64,000 nucleotides of DNA, from assembly GCF_900009135.1 (NCBI RefSeq), contig NZ_LT797711.1, forward strand, positions 208,373 through 272,372, written 5' to 3'. A model generated the notes under the pieces. That model saw only the letters and a list, made by a program, of their open reading frames with translations, made no database searches and had not been told where the DNA came from. Of this stretch, positions 32,431 through 41,331 are shown in pieces (the stretch's first letter is position 1; each line of letters opens with the position of its first letter). This DNA comes from Planktothrix sp. PCC 11201. Its GTDB lineage: Bacteria > Cyanobacteriota > Cyanobacteriia > Cyanobacteriales > Microcoleaceae. The position numbers and the translations under genes were made by a program.

Positions 32431-34749
32431 CTACAAAGGATAATCCGACAGGATATTACCCGGAAGGTTACTTACAGCCCGTTGCAGGGCAGACAGAGCG
32501 CGGTTATAACCGATGATGGCATTGAGGAGTCGGTTTTGGGCGCGAGTTAAGTCCGTTTCTTGGTTAATCACCTCTAACTGAGTTCCCACCCCCGCTTGAA
32601 ACCGTAAACGCGCTAAACGTAAGGCTTCGGTTGCTTCCTCCACCCCTAAACTAGAGGTTTGAATATTATCAAAGTTAGCTTGGAGGTCATAGTAAGCCCG
32701 TTCGGCATCCAAACGAATTTGATTGAGTAATTGATTAAAGCGCTCATCTGCGATGCCGATATCTAACTCCCGTTGTCGGGCTTGAGCTTTCGCCGCACCC
32801 CCATCAAAGAAATTCCAAGACAACTGGACTTGAGCATCATAGCCATCGGCCCAGCCATGGACAGCCTTGTAATCGGTGTTATCATTGATTCTACCCAAGA
32901 CGTTATAAGTCGCCCCCACGGTAACATTCGGACGAGTGGCGGCTAGGGCTGCCCGGCGCAATTGTTGAGCGCGATCGCGTTCAGCTAACTGTTCCTCCAA
33001 CTCCGCCCGATTTTGATAGGCTTGAACAATGGTTTCTTCCAGGGTTAAATCCCAAGCTCCCGCCAAAGCAATCGGGTCAGCCGCCAATAAATTCGTATTT
33101 TCATCAATATTCAGAATCGCGGCTAACTCCCGCCGGGTTTGAAATTGACTGCGCTGGGAATTAGTCAGATCCTGTTGGTTATTGGCAAGGGTGACACGAG
33201 CTTGCAACACTTCAAAACGGGTTCCCACTCCAGCCCGTTCCAAAGCTTCGGCATCCTCTAAACTCTTTTGAGAGTTTCGCACAGCAGCCGCTTGAATTTC
33301 CACCGCAGCATCTGCTTCTTGCAAATTGTAATAGGCACGAGCTACATTAAATCGGACTTCTTCTAAGGCCGTTTCTAACCTTAACTCCAGAATCCTTAAC
33401 TGTTCTTCTGAGGCCTTAATTCTAGCCCCCCTCAATCCATTAATTCCCAGGTCGTACTGCAATTGAAAGGAATTATCAAAGGAATAGGTTCCATAGAGGG
33501 TCTGAAATTCCCTCTGATCCGCCCCGGGAACATTATTGAACCGAGCCACTCGTAGGGCGCGATTTTGAGCCCGAACTTGTAAGTCCTCCACTGCCGAGAC
33601 GTTGCGAGAAAAACCGGAACGAAAGACCAAACTCGGATATAAATTCGCTTGGGTTTCCCTGACCGCCGCCAAGCTCTGTTCGACTTGCAGTTGGGCAATG
33701 CTGACATTTTCATTATTCCGAATCGCTAAATCAACCGCTTGTTGAAGGGTCACAGGAACCGTTTCCTCAATATTCACCTGTTCGGGTAAGGTGGGGCGAT
33801 ACAGAGGATCACTACTTGGGAGCAGAATTTGAGGAGGATTGGTTTGTAAGGTTCCGTTGGGAGTCGGAGGGGGAAAGGGAGTCGTGGGAGGAGTCAGGTC
33901 AGGAACCGTTAAGGCGGGCCTACTGACTTGAGCCAGTTGAGTCGGTTGAGATTGCCTAACTCGATTTACAGAATCCGTTAGGGTTGCAGCCTGGGTAGAG
34001 GGATTTGGTAATGCAACTTCAATCTCTTGGGGACTATTGTCTGGCGAGGATTGTCCATTGTTCCCCAGGGGATGGGGTAAGTTAAAAACGGGGTTGACCC
34101 TAGTTGTCGGTTTTGGGATAGGGTCTGCGGTTGTTGGGCCAGAAGCAGCCGGGGCGATCGTCGGCGTTGCTCCAACACCAGTAGATGCCGTTGTTATGGG
34201 TGCAGACTGTCGAGCGGTTTTTGTAGGATTTTGTTTAAAAACTGGTGCAGGGAACTCCGATGGTACGGAAGATCTAGCCATGGACTGAGGTGTCATCAAC
34301 AGATGATCAATAATCCGACGGGGAGAACTGGAGGTTCCTAATTGAGATTTTTTAGGATTTTGCTTAAAGGTTGAACTTAGGATTTCTGCGGGTAAAGACG
34401 TTTGAGCAGAAACGCTTTCCACTTTCTCTATGGGGGCGGGTTCAGATGTGGAGTTATCACTCCGTTGTTCTGTTTCCGTAGCAGCATCTGGAACTAAATC
34501 CCTGGAATCTTCCTTTAAGGCAGGTGTCGAATCTATGGACAACGATTCCGACCCTGCCTCTGCTTGCTCAGGAGCCGGATACTGAGACTTTGTGGGATTT
34601 TGTTGAAAACCCTGCGGTTGAGTTGTATTCGAGTCAGGCAATTTATCCCGAGACTCAATGGGGGAAGGAACTGCTGTTCCTGGCCCCACATTGATAAAGG
34701 TGATTGCTCCACTCACTCCCACAGCCATCAAATTACGAAGAACGGACAT
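32431..34749 (-). CDS. TolC-family outer membrane efflux protein with Pro-rich N-terminal extension
   Basis: The C-terminal part (about 315-765) is a typical outer membrane efflux protein with duplicated halves: VTLQQAVDLAIRNNENVSIA, long coiled coils (AEALERAGVGTRFEVLQARV and ARLRFQAGVGTQLEVINQ) and LNFF-type barrel strands. The first 300 residues are an unusual Pro/Ser/Thr-rich periplasmic region after a weak signal sequence. It repeats the motif (F)xQNPxKSQ three times: FQQNPTKSQ, FKQNPKKSQ and FKQNPTKTA. TolC proteins form the channel for DevBCA-type exporters, so this may be the partner of the DevB/C/A proteins about 20 kb away. It is transcribed alone. Confidence 0.9.
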   Translation of the reverse strand: MSVLRNLMAVGVSGAITFINVGPGTAVPSPIESRDKLPDSNTTQPQGFQQNPTKSQYPAPEQAEAGSESLSIDSTPALKEDSRDLVPDAATETEQRSDNSTSEPAPIEKVESVSAQTSLPAEILSSTFKQNPKKSQLGTSSSPRRIIDHLLMTPQSMARSSVPSEFPAPVFKQNPTKTARQSAPITTASTGVGATPTIAPAASGPTTADPIPKPTTRVNPVFNLPHPLGNNGQSSPDNSPQEIEVALPNPSTQAATLTDSVNRVRQSQPTQLAQVSRPALTVPDLTPPTTPFPPPTPNGTLQTNPPQILLPSSDPLYRPTLPEQVNIEETVPVTLQQAVDLAIRNNENVSIAQLQVEQSLAAVRETQANLYPSLVFRSGFSRNVSAVEDLQVRAQNRALRVARFNNVPGADQREFQTLYGTYSFDNSFQLQYDLGINGLRGARIKASEEQLRILELRLETALEEVRFNVARAYYNLQEADAAVEIQAAAVRNSQKSLEDAEALERAGVGTRFEVLQARVTLANNQQDLTNSQRSQFQTRRELAAILNIDENTNLLAADPIALAGAWDLTLEETIVQAYQNRAELEEQLAERDRAQQLRRAALAATRPNVTVGATYNVLGRINDNTDYKAVHGWADGYDAQVQLSWNFFDGGAAKAQARQRELDIGIADERFNQLLNQIRLDAERAYYDLQANFDNIQTSSLGVEEATEALRLARLRFQAGVGTQLEVINQETDLTRAQNRLLNAIIGYNRALSALQRAVSNLPGNILSDYPL

Positions 34750-34871
34750 AAGGCTTCTTTTCTTGTCTACAAGTCCAGAAACAATTTTAGACTAAGGCAG
34801 CAATATTCCTAAGTTTTTTGATGTTAGATAGCTGATAGGATTGCTCAAACCCAACCGGATCAGGGATTACT

Positions 34872-35297
34872 CTAGCAGGCAATGTGTTCTGCTTCTAAAT
34901 CTAATAAACGCAGTAGATGTAGATCGCCCCGGGCTGCTGCCGCTTGACGTCTACGGTCGAGTAAACGGCATAAATGATTGGCATGAACTTTTGCCAGATT
35001 CTCGTCCAGGGGCTTCTCAAATGTAGCTAAATGGAGTAACGCTCCTCCCCTGGTTTCCGCCGCTTGGCTTTTGTTGGGAGCGATGGCTTGAACTTCTTGT
35101 AGAGAATGTTGTGGCCCCGTACTGCTGTAGGAAATGCCCCGATATTTCAGGGGGTGCGGGGTCTGAGGCACGGGAACATGGCGAGGGTAGTGAAACTGGA
35201 CGCCCTGACCCCGATATTTGCCTGTTAATTCCCTTTCCACTATATCGCTCGGCGAAAAAGATGTCTCGTACTGATGACCACGATAGGTGGGTTTCAT
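34872..35297 (-). CDS. DUF4278 domain protein
   Basis: The 141-residue protein has two copies of the short YRG motif typical of DUF4278: YRGHQYE near the start and KYRGISYSS (about 51-59), plus KYRGQGV (about 27-33). The C-terminal half (about 90-141) is helical and Arg/Leu-rich. Function is unknown. It lies upstream of the TolC gene on the same strand with a 122-bp gap. Confidence 0.7.
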   Translation of the reverse strand: MKPTYRGHQYETSFSPSDIVERELTGKYRGQGVQFHYPRHVPVPQTPHPLKYRGISYSSTGPQHSLQEVQAIAPNKSQAAETRGGALLHLATFEKPLDENLAKVHANHLCRLLDRRRQAAAARGDLHLLRLLDLEAEHIAC

Positions 35298-35694
35298 ATG
35301 CTGTTTCTCCTGACCTTAGTTTTAAATGGGCTGTCTTCAAGACAAATTTTAAACGAATCTTAAACGATCTTGTTATTTCTGTATTCATTGTTACATTTTT
35401 TCAGGTTAAATCGGGAAACTTAATAATTATTTAAGAATGATCTCTCAATTTAGGTTGGGTTAGGTTAGGGGGTTGATTCTGGTTGGGATCTATGGCATCC
35501 TTTAACCCATTTAAACCCGTGACCTGGGTTGATCTTCGGGGAGGGGGAATTGCTCCCGGGCTATTTCCAGTTTGGGCAGGAAGGACTGGAGTACGGAGCG
35601 ATCGCCAACGGCTATAAAACTTTTATTAAGAAAATTATTAAGAAATATAAAGAGTGTTAATATTGTCTTAACTGAAGTCTTAATCAAACCATCC
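35298..35694. other. Gene-free stretch between divergent genes
   Basis: This 397-bp spacer lies between the minus-strand DUF4278 and plus-strand DUF2605 genes. It contains one HIP1 site (GCGATCGC, about 35600) and no convincing gene; the open frame extending the DUF2605 gene to 35572 looks non-coding. Confidence 0.5.
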
Positions 35695-36027
35695 ATGCTA
35701 AGTTCCAACTTGCCCGAAGAGTCAGAGCTTCTCAAATCGATCTTAGAACCGCTACTAGAGGATTTTGAATACTGGTTTGAGCGATCGCGCCATCTTTTGG
35801 AAACGGAGGAGATATCCTTTTTGACTCGGCTCCAACAATCTGACCTGCTGAACCGAATTACCCAAGCCCAACAGAAGGTGATGGCGACTAAAACTCTGTT
35901 TTATGCTACGGGGGGACAAGTTGGAATCGAAATGACCGTACTAATGCCTTGGCATAACCTATTGACAGAATACTGGCAAGTGGCGACTCGCTTTCGGATG
36001 GAACAAGCTAATCAAGTCAAAAATTGA
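35695..36027 (+). CDS. DUF2605 family protein
   Basis: From the ATG at 35695 the 110-residue protein matches the cyanobacterial DUF2605 family: LLKSILEPLLEDFEYWFERS, LETEEISFL, and VMATKTLFYATGGQVGIEM followed by PWHNLLTEYW. Function is unknown. It is followed by the DUF2973 gene, a pairing I recall as common in cyanobacteria, suggesting a shared role. Confidence 0.8.
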   Translation: MLSSNLPEESELLKSILEPLLEDFEYWFERSRHLLETEEISFLTRLQQSDLLNRITQAQQKVMATKTLFYATGGQVGIEMTVLMPWHNLLTEYWQVATRFRMEQANQVKN

Positions 36028-36222
36028 GATGGGAGGGTGAACTCCCCCAAAATTAATCAACTTTTTAAGTAGAAAGGTTTAATTTGTTGATAAAATATGT
36101 CAGAATCCAGGTAGATGAGCGTTTCAATGACCCCCCCGGATCAAGCTCTAAAATAAAATACCCTTTCTATTAGAAAACGGCTTTAGATTAATCAAATAAA
36201 CCCTAGCCTTAAGGAGACAAAA

Positions 36223-36534
36223 ATGTTACACTTAGTTTACGTCCTGGCTTTTACAATTTTGGCTTTTCTAGCGGTTCGGAATTTAATTCACAGTCTTTTG
36301 ACAGTGAGTATGGAATCCCATAAACTACATGATCCTCGCAACTATGGAGGGTTAAATAATTCAGGACAGATGGGAAAAGTCCCGCATCCAGAACTACTCG
36401 ATGAAACGGGAAATTTAATTAATGAACCTTTGTTAGTGATGCGCTCTTTGTCTGTTCAAGACGCGCGAAATCAATTAGATAATTTATATAAATCTTCTCC
36501 CGGTTATGGGGATGATATTCATGAAAATGAATAA
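36223..36534 (+). CDS. DUF2973 family membrane protein
   Basis: The 103-residue protein has one N-terminal membrane helix (LHLVYVLAFTILAFLAVRNL, about 2-21) followed by a polar region with HPELLDETGNLINEPLLVM, the DUF2973 signature. AAGGAGA precedes the ATG. With the DUF2605 gene 195 bp upstream it forms a conserved cyanobacterial pair of unknown function. Confidence 0.8.
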   Translation: MLHLVYVLAFTILAFLAVRNLIHSLLTVSMESHKLHDPRNYGGLNNSGQMGKVPHPELLDETGNLINEPLLVMRSLSVQDARNQLDNLYKSSPGYGDDIHENE

Positions 36535-36905
36535 AAATATTAATCATTAGAAATTTAATAATGATCAGGGTTGACAATTGAATTGCTCATTGATTCACAA
36601 TAACCGCTCATTGTTAACCTGGGTAACTCCTTGAAAACCTACGTCATCAGGATTTAGAAATTAGTTTTGATGGACAATTAATCAGCCTGTATGATCTTCT
36701 GGGGGACTGGGGCTAAGTCCCCCATGCTCCAATCTTCTGATAGACTAAGCTCAAATATTGATCGTTAACCGTGATTTTCAGTTAAATTAGAAATTATGGG
36801 AAATAAGTTTCCCTGTACAGACTTGCCTTAGTGCATCTCTAACCCACCAACGAATTTGGGGGCTGGAGTCCTGGGATTTTCGGTCAACAGCTTGCGGTTC
36901 TATAT
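36535..36905. other. Gene-free stretch with a hairpin and a short coding-like remnant
   Basis: The 371-bp region contains a 28-codon stretch (36633-36716) that reads like protein (ENLRHQDLEISFDGQLIS then LYDLLGDWG and stop), but has an in-frame stop just before it. Its end overlaps a hairpin, GGGGGACT/AGTCCCCC (36701-36723). It is probably a gene remnant with a terminator. No complete gene is seen. Confidence 0.45.
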
Positions 36906-38837
36906 ATGTTGTTAAATAAAAAAGATACATCGATAGTGACCTTAACGTTATTGTTATCAATAGCGACGAGTCCTATGGCCTGGGCGACCTCTCGGTGGAA
37001 CTCCAACTCTAGCGTCAATTCTTCTGCGCTTTCAGAGTCGTCCTGGTTGTCTCCCGCACAGGTTAGGAGTATTAATACTGTTCCCCAGGTAGGGAAGTTG
37101 GAGCCCAAACCTGGATCAGATTCTGGGTTAGGGTTTAATTCTCAACAACAGATCCTCTTGAGCCAGATTGATTCGCGTTCACTCCAAGCTAACACGAACA
37201 ATGATAGCCTAGTGGGGCAATCTTCCCAAATACAGCCGACAACAGTTCCCGCAACGGAAATCCCGATTTGGTTGTGGTGGTTACTCCCTGTGATCCCGTT
37301 TTTGGGTTTATGGGTTAATTTACAATTCAAAGCTCAACGTTCTAAGTCCCCAGTCAAAAAACAAGAAGACCCTATTTCTGTTCCCTTATCTACAAAACCC
37401 GATGTCACCGGGGCGCAACCTCAGAAAAATTCTGCTCAACTGGATTTTAACAGTTTGACAGAACCTCTGAAAAATCCATTTTCTCCTAATATTAATCGTC
37501 AGTTTATAGAACCTTTAAAAACACCATTTTCTCCAGCAGTTACTACTGTTTCTCTCCCTCGTACTATTATTCAAAAACGGCATCAGACAGAAACGGTTCA
37601 ATTAGAAAATAATCTACAACCCCAAGGATTGTCTATTAGTTTAATGCCATCGGAGGTGGATAATTTAGATTCTGCCTTATTTGAAAATCAGGTTGAAATC
37701 CAACCAGAAGGAGAATTTTTTATCCCAGCCAAGTCTCCTGAGCCGGAATTTTATCCCGTTGAAAATGGAGAAATTGAGGAAGTTTCGGAAGTCGTATTAA
37801 TCAAGGACATTGATCCGAATGAAGCTGAAGCTGTAATTGCAGAATTTTTGACGACAAAAACACAAATTGAGAATATATCGGTTTCAGAAATAGTAGAATC
37901 CGAACCTGAGATTCAAAATGAATCTATTATTTTGAAACCGGATATTACAGAAACAGAATCAACAGTTGTTACGGTTGATGATGAATTAACGGAACCGGAA
38001 ATATCAGTTTCAGAAATAGTAGAACCTGAGCCTAAGATTCATTCTGAATCTATTATTTTGGAATCGAATGGTACAGAAACAGAATCAACAGTTGCTACGG
38101 TTGATGATGAATTAACGGAACCGGAAATATTAGTTTCAGAAATAGTAGAATCTGAGTCTGAGATTCAAAATAAATCTATTATTTTGGAACCAGATATTAC
38201 AGAAATAGAACCAACATTTGTTACGGTTGATGATGAATTAACGGAACCAGAAATATCGGTTTTAGGGATAGTAAAACCGGAAACCGAAGTAATAGAATTA
38301 GGAGTACCTCACCAAGAGGTTCGTTCAGAAACAGACGTAGCAGCTACTAAATTTAATGTAGGAAAGGAAATAAAATTTGAACCCTCCCTTGCGGATGTAG
38401 ACCAGGGACTTCCACCATTACCCAATGGATATGGTCAAAGTCAGATTTTCCTATTACCCCGTGACCCAAATTGGGCCTATGCGTATTGGGATATTCCCAA
38501 CGAACATAAAGAACATATCCGTCACCAAGGCGGAAAACACCTTCTCCTGCGGGTTTATGACGTCACTGCAATTGATCTCGATACCCAGCCGCCCTTGTCC
38601 ACCCAGGAATATGAGTGTGATGAGATGGCTAGGGAATGGCATATTCCTATTCCCATGAGTGATCGAGATTATATTGCAGAATTGGGTTATTTAACCCTAG
38701 ATGGGCGTTGGTTAGTCTTAGTCAGATCTAATCATATTCATATCCCCCCCATTTATCCGACGGACTGGGAAAACTATCAATTTATTAATATTCCTTGGGA
38801 TGAAGACCTGAGAGGAAAAACCTTTTTCAAACTCTAA
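36906..38837 (+). CDS. DUF4912 protein with membrane anchor and tandem acidic repeats
   Basis: The 643-residue protein has an N-terminal hydrophobic signal-like segment (about 9-27), a second membrane segment (IPIWLWWLLPVIPFLGLWVN, about 118-137), and a long Glu-rich region. Within this, a 42-residue unit (ISVSEIVE... to ...VDDELTEPE) occurs three times in tandem from residue 324, with a partial fourth. The C-terminal 150 residues form the DUF4912 domain: GYGQSQIFLLPRDPNWAYAY, WDIPNEHKE and LRVYDVT. The domain function is unsettled; a sugar-binding fold has been suggested for related sequences. A clear terminator follows. Confidence 0.8.
   Translation: MLLNKKDTSIVTLTLLLSIATSPMAWATSRWNSNSSVNSSALSESSWLSPAQVRSINTVPQVGKLEPKPGSDSGLGFNSQQQILLSQIDSRSLQANTNNDSLVGQSSQIQPTTVPATEIPIWLWWLLPVIPFLGLWVNLQFKAQRSKSPVKKQEDPISVPLSTKPDVTGAQPQKNSAQLDFNSLTEPLKNPFSPNINRQFIEPLKTPFSPAVTTVSLPRTIIQKRHQTETVQLENNLQPQGLSISLMPSEVDNLDSALFENQVEIQPEGEFFIPAKSPEPEFYPVENGEIEEVSEVVLIKDIDPNEAEAVIAEFLTTKTQIENISVSEIVESEPEIQNESIILKPDITETESTVVTVDDELTEPEISVSEIVEPEPKIHSESIILESNGTETESTVATVDDELTEPEILVSEIVESESEIQNKSIILEPDITEIEPTFVTVDDELTEPEISVLGIVKPETEVIELGVPHQEVRSETDVAATKFNVGKEIKFEPSLADVDQGLPPLPNGYGQSQIFLLPRDPNWAYAYWDIPNEHKEHIRHQGGKHLLLRVYDVTAIDLDTQPPLSTQEYECDEMAREWHIPIPMSDRDYIAELGYLTLDGRWLVLVRSNHIHIPPIYPTDWENYQFINIPWDEDLRGKTFFKL
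37875..38252 (+). repeat. Three tandem 126-bp in-frame repeats
   Basis: Units start at 37875, 38001 and 38127, exactly 126 bp (42 codons) apart, and a partial unit begins at 38253. They are highly similar at DNA level, so copy number should vary between strains. Confidence 0.9.
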
Positions 38838-38869
38838 CAATTCTACCAGATTAATTTTAGATATTAAAC

Positions 38870-38895
38870 AGGCTGTTAGTGAAAACTGACAGCCT
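38870..38895 (+). terminator. Terminator hairpin after the DUF4912 gene
   Basis: AGGCTGTTAGT (38870-38880) pairs with ACTGACAGCCT (38885-38895), with one G-T pair and a GAAA tetraloop, 33 bp after the stop. ATTTAATG follows rather than a pure T-run. Confidence 0.65.
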
Positions 38896-39024
38896 ATTTA
38901 ATGACTACCCTATTCACCGGATATTAACAAGATTGAAAAATGTTAGTCTTGGTTATGGAGAAAACAATACTTTTAAATCTTTGATAGTTGAGCTATATTG
39001 GAAACACAAAATACCCTGGTGTCT

Positions 39025-40647
39025 ATGCCTAGCCATCCTTCAAATCAATTATCCTCTGAACCAGAAAAATATCTTCAAGAAAAACTAACGGGTTCCATCT
39101 GGATACAAAATAAGAAATACCCTTATTTATTTGAACCCAATGGCACTTGTGAGATATTAAACCATAGTCGTTCGGGTCATTACACCATCTCAACCGATGG
39201 GTGCTCTGTTTTGCTAAATTGGACAAACCCGGCTTTCACTGAAGAATTGTTTGTCCTAGCGGATGGAAGTTTTTTCTTGGGTGGGAGTGTGTTAGTTCCC
39301 AGTAATAAACCACGGAATCATTACTTTCCTTGCTATCCTATAGCTCAACCCGATCTAAATAACTATCAGTTTGAGATCGATACGGGTAAAATGCCTAATT
39401 ATGGGAATATAATCCTAGATGGTCGCCAGGTAAGGTTAATTAAGAGTGGTTACGGCGGGAATCTTTTGTCTGACGAACTGCGTGAGTTTGATTCCGAAGA
39501 AGCAGCCGAAGAATACTACCATTCCACTATTCGTGGTGAAGACCCCTACTATGCGCCCGGTCATATCAACGAACCCATTTACCTAGAATTGTCCGATGAC
39601 AAGTCCCACAAATTCTATGAAGTCACGGTGAATGGATTAACTGTCACATTCGGCTATGGGCGCATTGGTACGACTGGACAAACCGAAAAAAGCACCTATG
39701 GCAGTCCGAGAAAAGCCCAGGCCGCTGCCCAGAAGAAAATCAATGAAAAGTTGAAAAAAGGCTATGTGTTATTCCCTAAAGGGAAGCCAAGCCGATCCAA
39801 ATCTACTGAGGTACCTCTGCCTGCCCAAATGGTAAAAGAAAGTTCCAACGATGATTCTCCTAACTCTGATCTCGATATTACCCAATTTGTTCGTCCTGCT
39901 TGGAAGCCCATTGTAACGGAAGGGGATGGCGATCGCCTGGCTTCCAAGTTTTCCGGTCGTCCTTGGCTGGCAATAGATGAAACCTGGCCCGGTTGCCCCT
40001 GTTGTGCCGAACCCCTGCAACTGTTTGTTCAACTGAATTTGAGTCAATTGCCAGAACCTGTCCGTGAGGAGTTTGGTACAGGTCTGTTGCAAATGTTCCA
40101 CTGTATGTCTGATAAGTGTGGGTTCGAGGTAGAAGAAGGAACAATTTATTATGGTAGAGTTCCATTCTTAATTAAAAATATCAAAATTCGTCTGGTACAG
40201 CCCGTGGGTATGGGATCAACCCCACCCCTACCCCAAATCGGTGGAGAAGATTATGGAACTTATTTGCCAGCCAAGACCATCACCGAGTGGCTAGAAATTG
40301 AAGACTATCCCGACCCTGATGAATTGGTGGCCCTGGTAAGCGGCTGGGAGCGGTTAGGGGAAAATGACTTGTGGGATGCAGTGGTGGAGCGTTTAGGTCT
40401 GGATGATTTGGATGACTACGATCAGCTATACCCCACCGATGAGAGCGATAAGCTGGGGGGCTACCCGCGCTGGGTTCAGGGTTTGGAGTGTCCAGGCTGT
40501 CCCGTTTGTCAGGCTCCGATGCGGCAAGTATTTCAACTAGCTTCGGAGCAAAATCTTAACTATGCGTTTGGTGATCTGGGAATTGCCCATATTCTGCAAT
40601 GCAAAACCCATAAAGATCAGTTTGCCTTTGTTTGGGCTTGTGGCTAA
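39025..40647 (+). CDS. WGR-domain protein with DUF1963-like C-terminus
   Basis: I use the ATG at 39025; the frame also opens at a TTG at 38998. Residues about 195-255 form a WGR domain (FYEVTVNGLTVTFGYGRIGT then GQTEKSTYGSPRKAQ), a nucleic-acid-binding module known from PARPs and bacterial MolR. The C-terminal 240 residues resemble DUF1963/YwqG in two Cys-containing halves: GCPCC...FHCMSDKCGFE and GCPVC...ILQCKTH, possibly zinc-binding. There is no PARP catalytic domain. The N-terminal 130 residues look like a beta-rich domain of unknown type. A DNA- or RNA-linked role is inferred. Confidence 0.75.
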   Translation: MPSHPSNQLSSEPEKYLQEKLTGSIWIQNKKYPYLFEPNGTCEILNHSRSGHYTISTDGCSVLLNWTNPAFTEELFVLADGSFFLGGSVLVPSNKPRNHYFPCYPIAQPDLNNYQFEIDTGKMPNYGNIILDGRQVRLIKSGYGGNLLSDELREFDSEEAAEEYYHSTIRGEDPYYAPGHINEPIYLELSDDKSHKFYEVTVNGLTVTFGYGRIGTTGQTEKSTYGSPRKAQAAAQKKINEKLKKGYVLFPKGKPSRSKSTEVPLPAQMVKESSNDDSPNSDLDITQFVRPAWKPIVTEGDGDRLASKFSGRPWLAIDETWPGCPCCAEPLQLFVQLNLSQLPEPVREEFGTGLLQMFHCMSDKCGFEVEEGTIYYGRVPFLIKNIKIRLVQPVGMGSTPPLPQIGGEDYGTYLPAKTITEWLEIEDYPDPDELVALVSGWERLGENDLWDAVVERLGLDDLDDYDQLYPTDESDKLGGYPRWVQGLECPGCPVCQAPMRQVFQLASEQNLNYAFGDLGIAHILQCKTHKDQFAFVWACG

Positions 40648-40712
40648 ATCTATTTATTTGGTTTAGATTCTGATTTTGATTATAATTCTTAATGCCAATT
40701 GCAATAAAGCTC

Positions 40713-41114
40713 ATGAAAAAATATATTTCTCGTCTGTTAGCTCTAGTTCTTGTGGCTGCCATTACTTTAGTCGGATGCAGTGGGAGTCCTTCGGGAATGT
40801 TAACAGGCAATTATTCTAAAGATACTTTAGCCGTTGTCGATAGCTTGAGAACCGCAATTCTTTTACCTGAAGATGCACCCGAGAAAGCCGAAGCCCAAGG
40901 TCAAGCCAGGGAAGTCATTAACGAATTTATTGCTCGTTACCGTCGGGATAATTCTGTCACCACCCTGAGTTCCTTTACCACCATGCGTACAGCCCTCAAC
41001 GCCCTAGCAGGTCATTATAGTTCCTATCCCAACCGTCCTATCCCGGATAAATTAAAAGAACGTTTGGAACAGGAATTTAAACAAGTGGAAGTCGCCGTGA
41101 GTCGAGGAGCGTAA
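40713..41114 (+). CDS. psb27: Photosystem II assembly lipoprotein Psb27
   Basis: Psb27 binds CP43 on the lumenal side during photosystem II assembly and repair. From the ATG at 40713 the 133-residue protein has a lipoprotein signal (MKKYISRLLALVLV...) with lipobox LVGC (Cys22), then the four-helix Psb27 pattern: NYSKDTLAVVDSLRTAI, INEFIARYRRD, TTMRTALNALAGHYSSYP and LKERLEQEFKQVE. The frame extends seven codons upstream to 40692, which would weaken the signal peptide. The stop abuts a CAGTTATCAGT repeat. Confidence 0.92.
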   Translation: MKKYISRLLALVLVAAITLVGCSGSPSGMLTGNYSKDTLAVVDSLRTAILLPEDAPEKAEAQGQAREVINEFIARYRRDNSVTTLSSFTTMRTALNALAGHYSSYPNRPIPDKLKERLEQEFKQVEVAVSRGA

Positions 41115-41160
41115 TCAGTTACCAGTTATCAGTCATCAGTTAACAGTTATTAGTTATTAG
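41111..41160. repeat. CAGTTATCAGT-type repeat after psb27
   Basis: Degenerate units (ATCAGTTACCAGTTATCAG, then TTATTAGTTATTAG) begin at the psb27 stop codon. A degenerate GTAGAGACG palindrome follows at about 41162-41188. Confidence 0.6.
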
Positions 41161-41331
41161 TGTAGAGACGTGCCACGGCGCGTCTATATTATTGAGCATT
41201 AATCTGCCTAACAGCCTAATCACTTAAATCACCGATAAACTCGCCCGCATCCATTATCAGTGTGTTTCCCTACTGATTTTGTTTGGAACGTTGTGAATAC
41301 TTGAAAATGTAGTAAAGTCAAATAAAATTTT

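Noticed and set aside
34037..34288. Plus-strand frame opposite the TolC N-terminal extension
   Set aside because: It is the complement of Pro/Ala/Thr-rich coding sequence and has no independent support.
35572..35694. N-terminal extension of the DUF2605 gene
   Set aside because: The extension is Lys/Arg/Leu-rich, unlike the family, while the ATG at 35695 matches the expected N-terminus.
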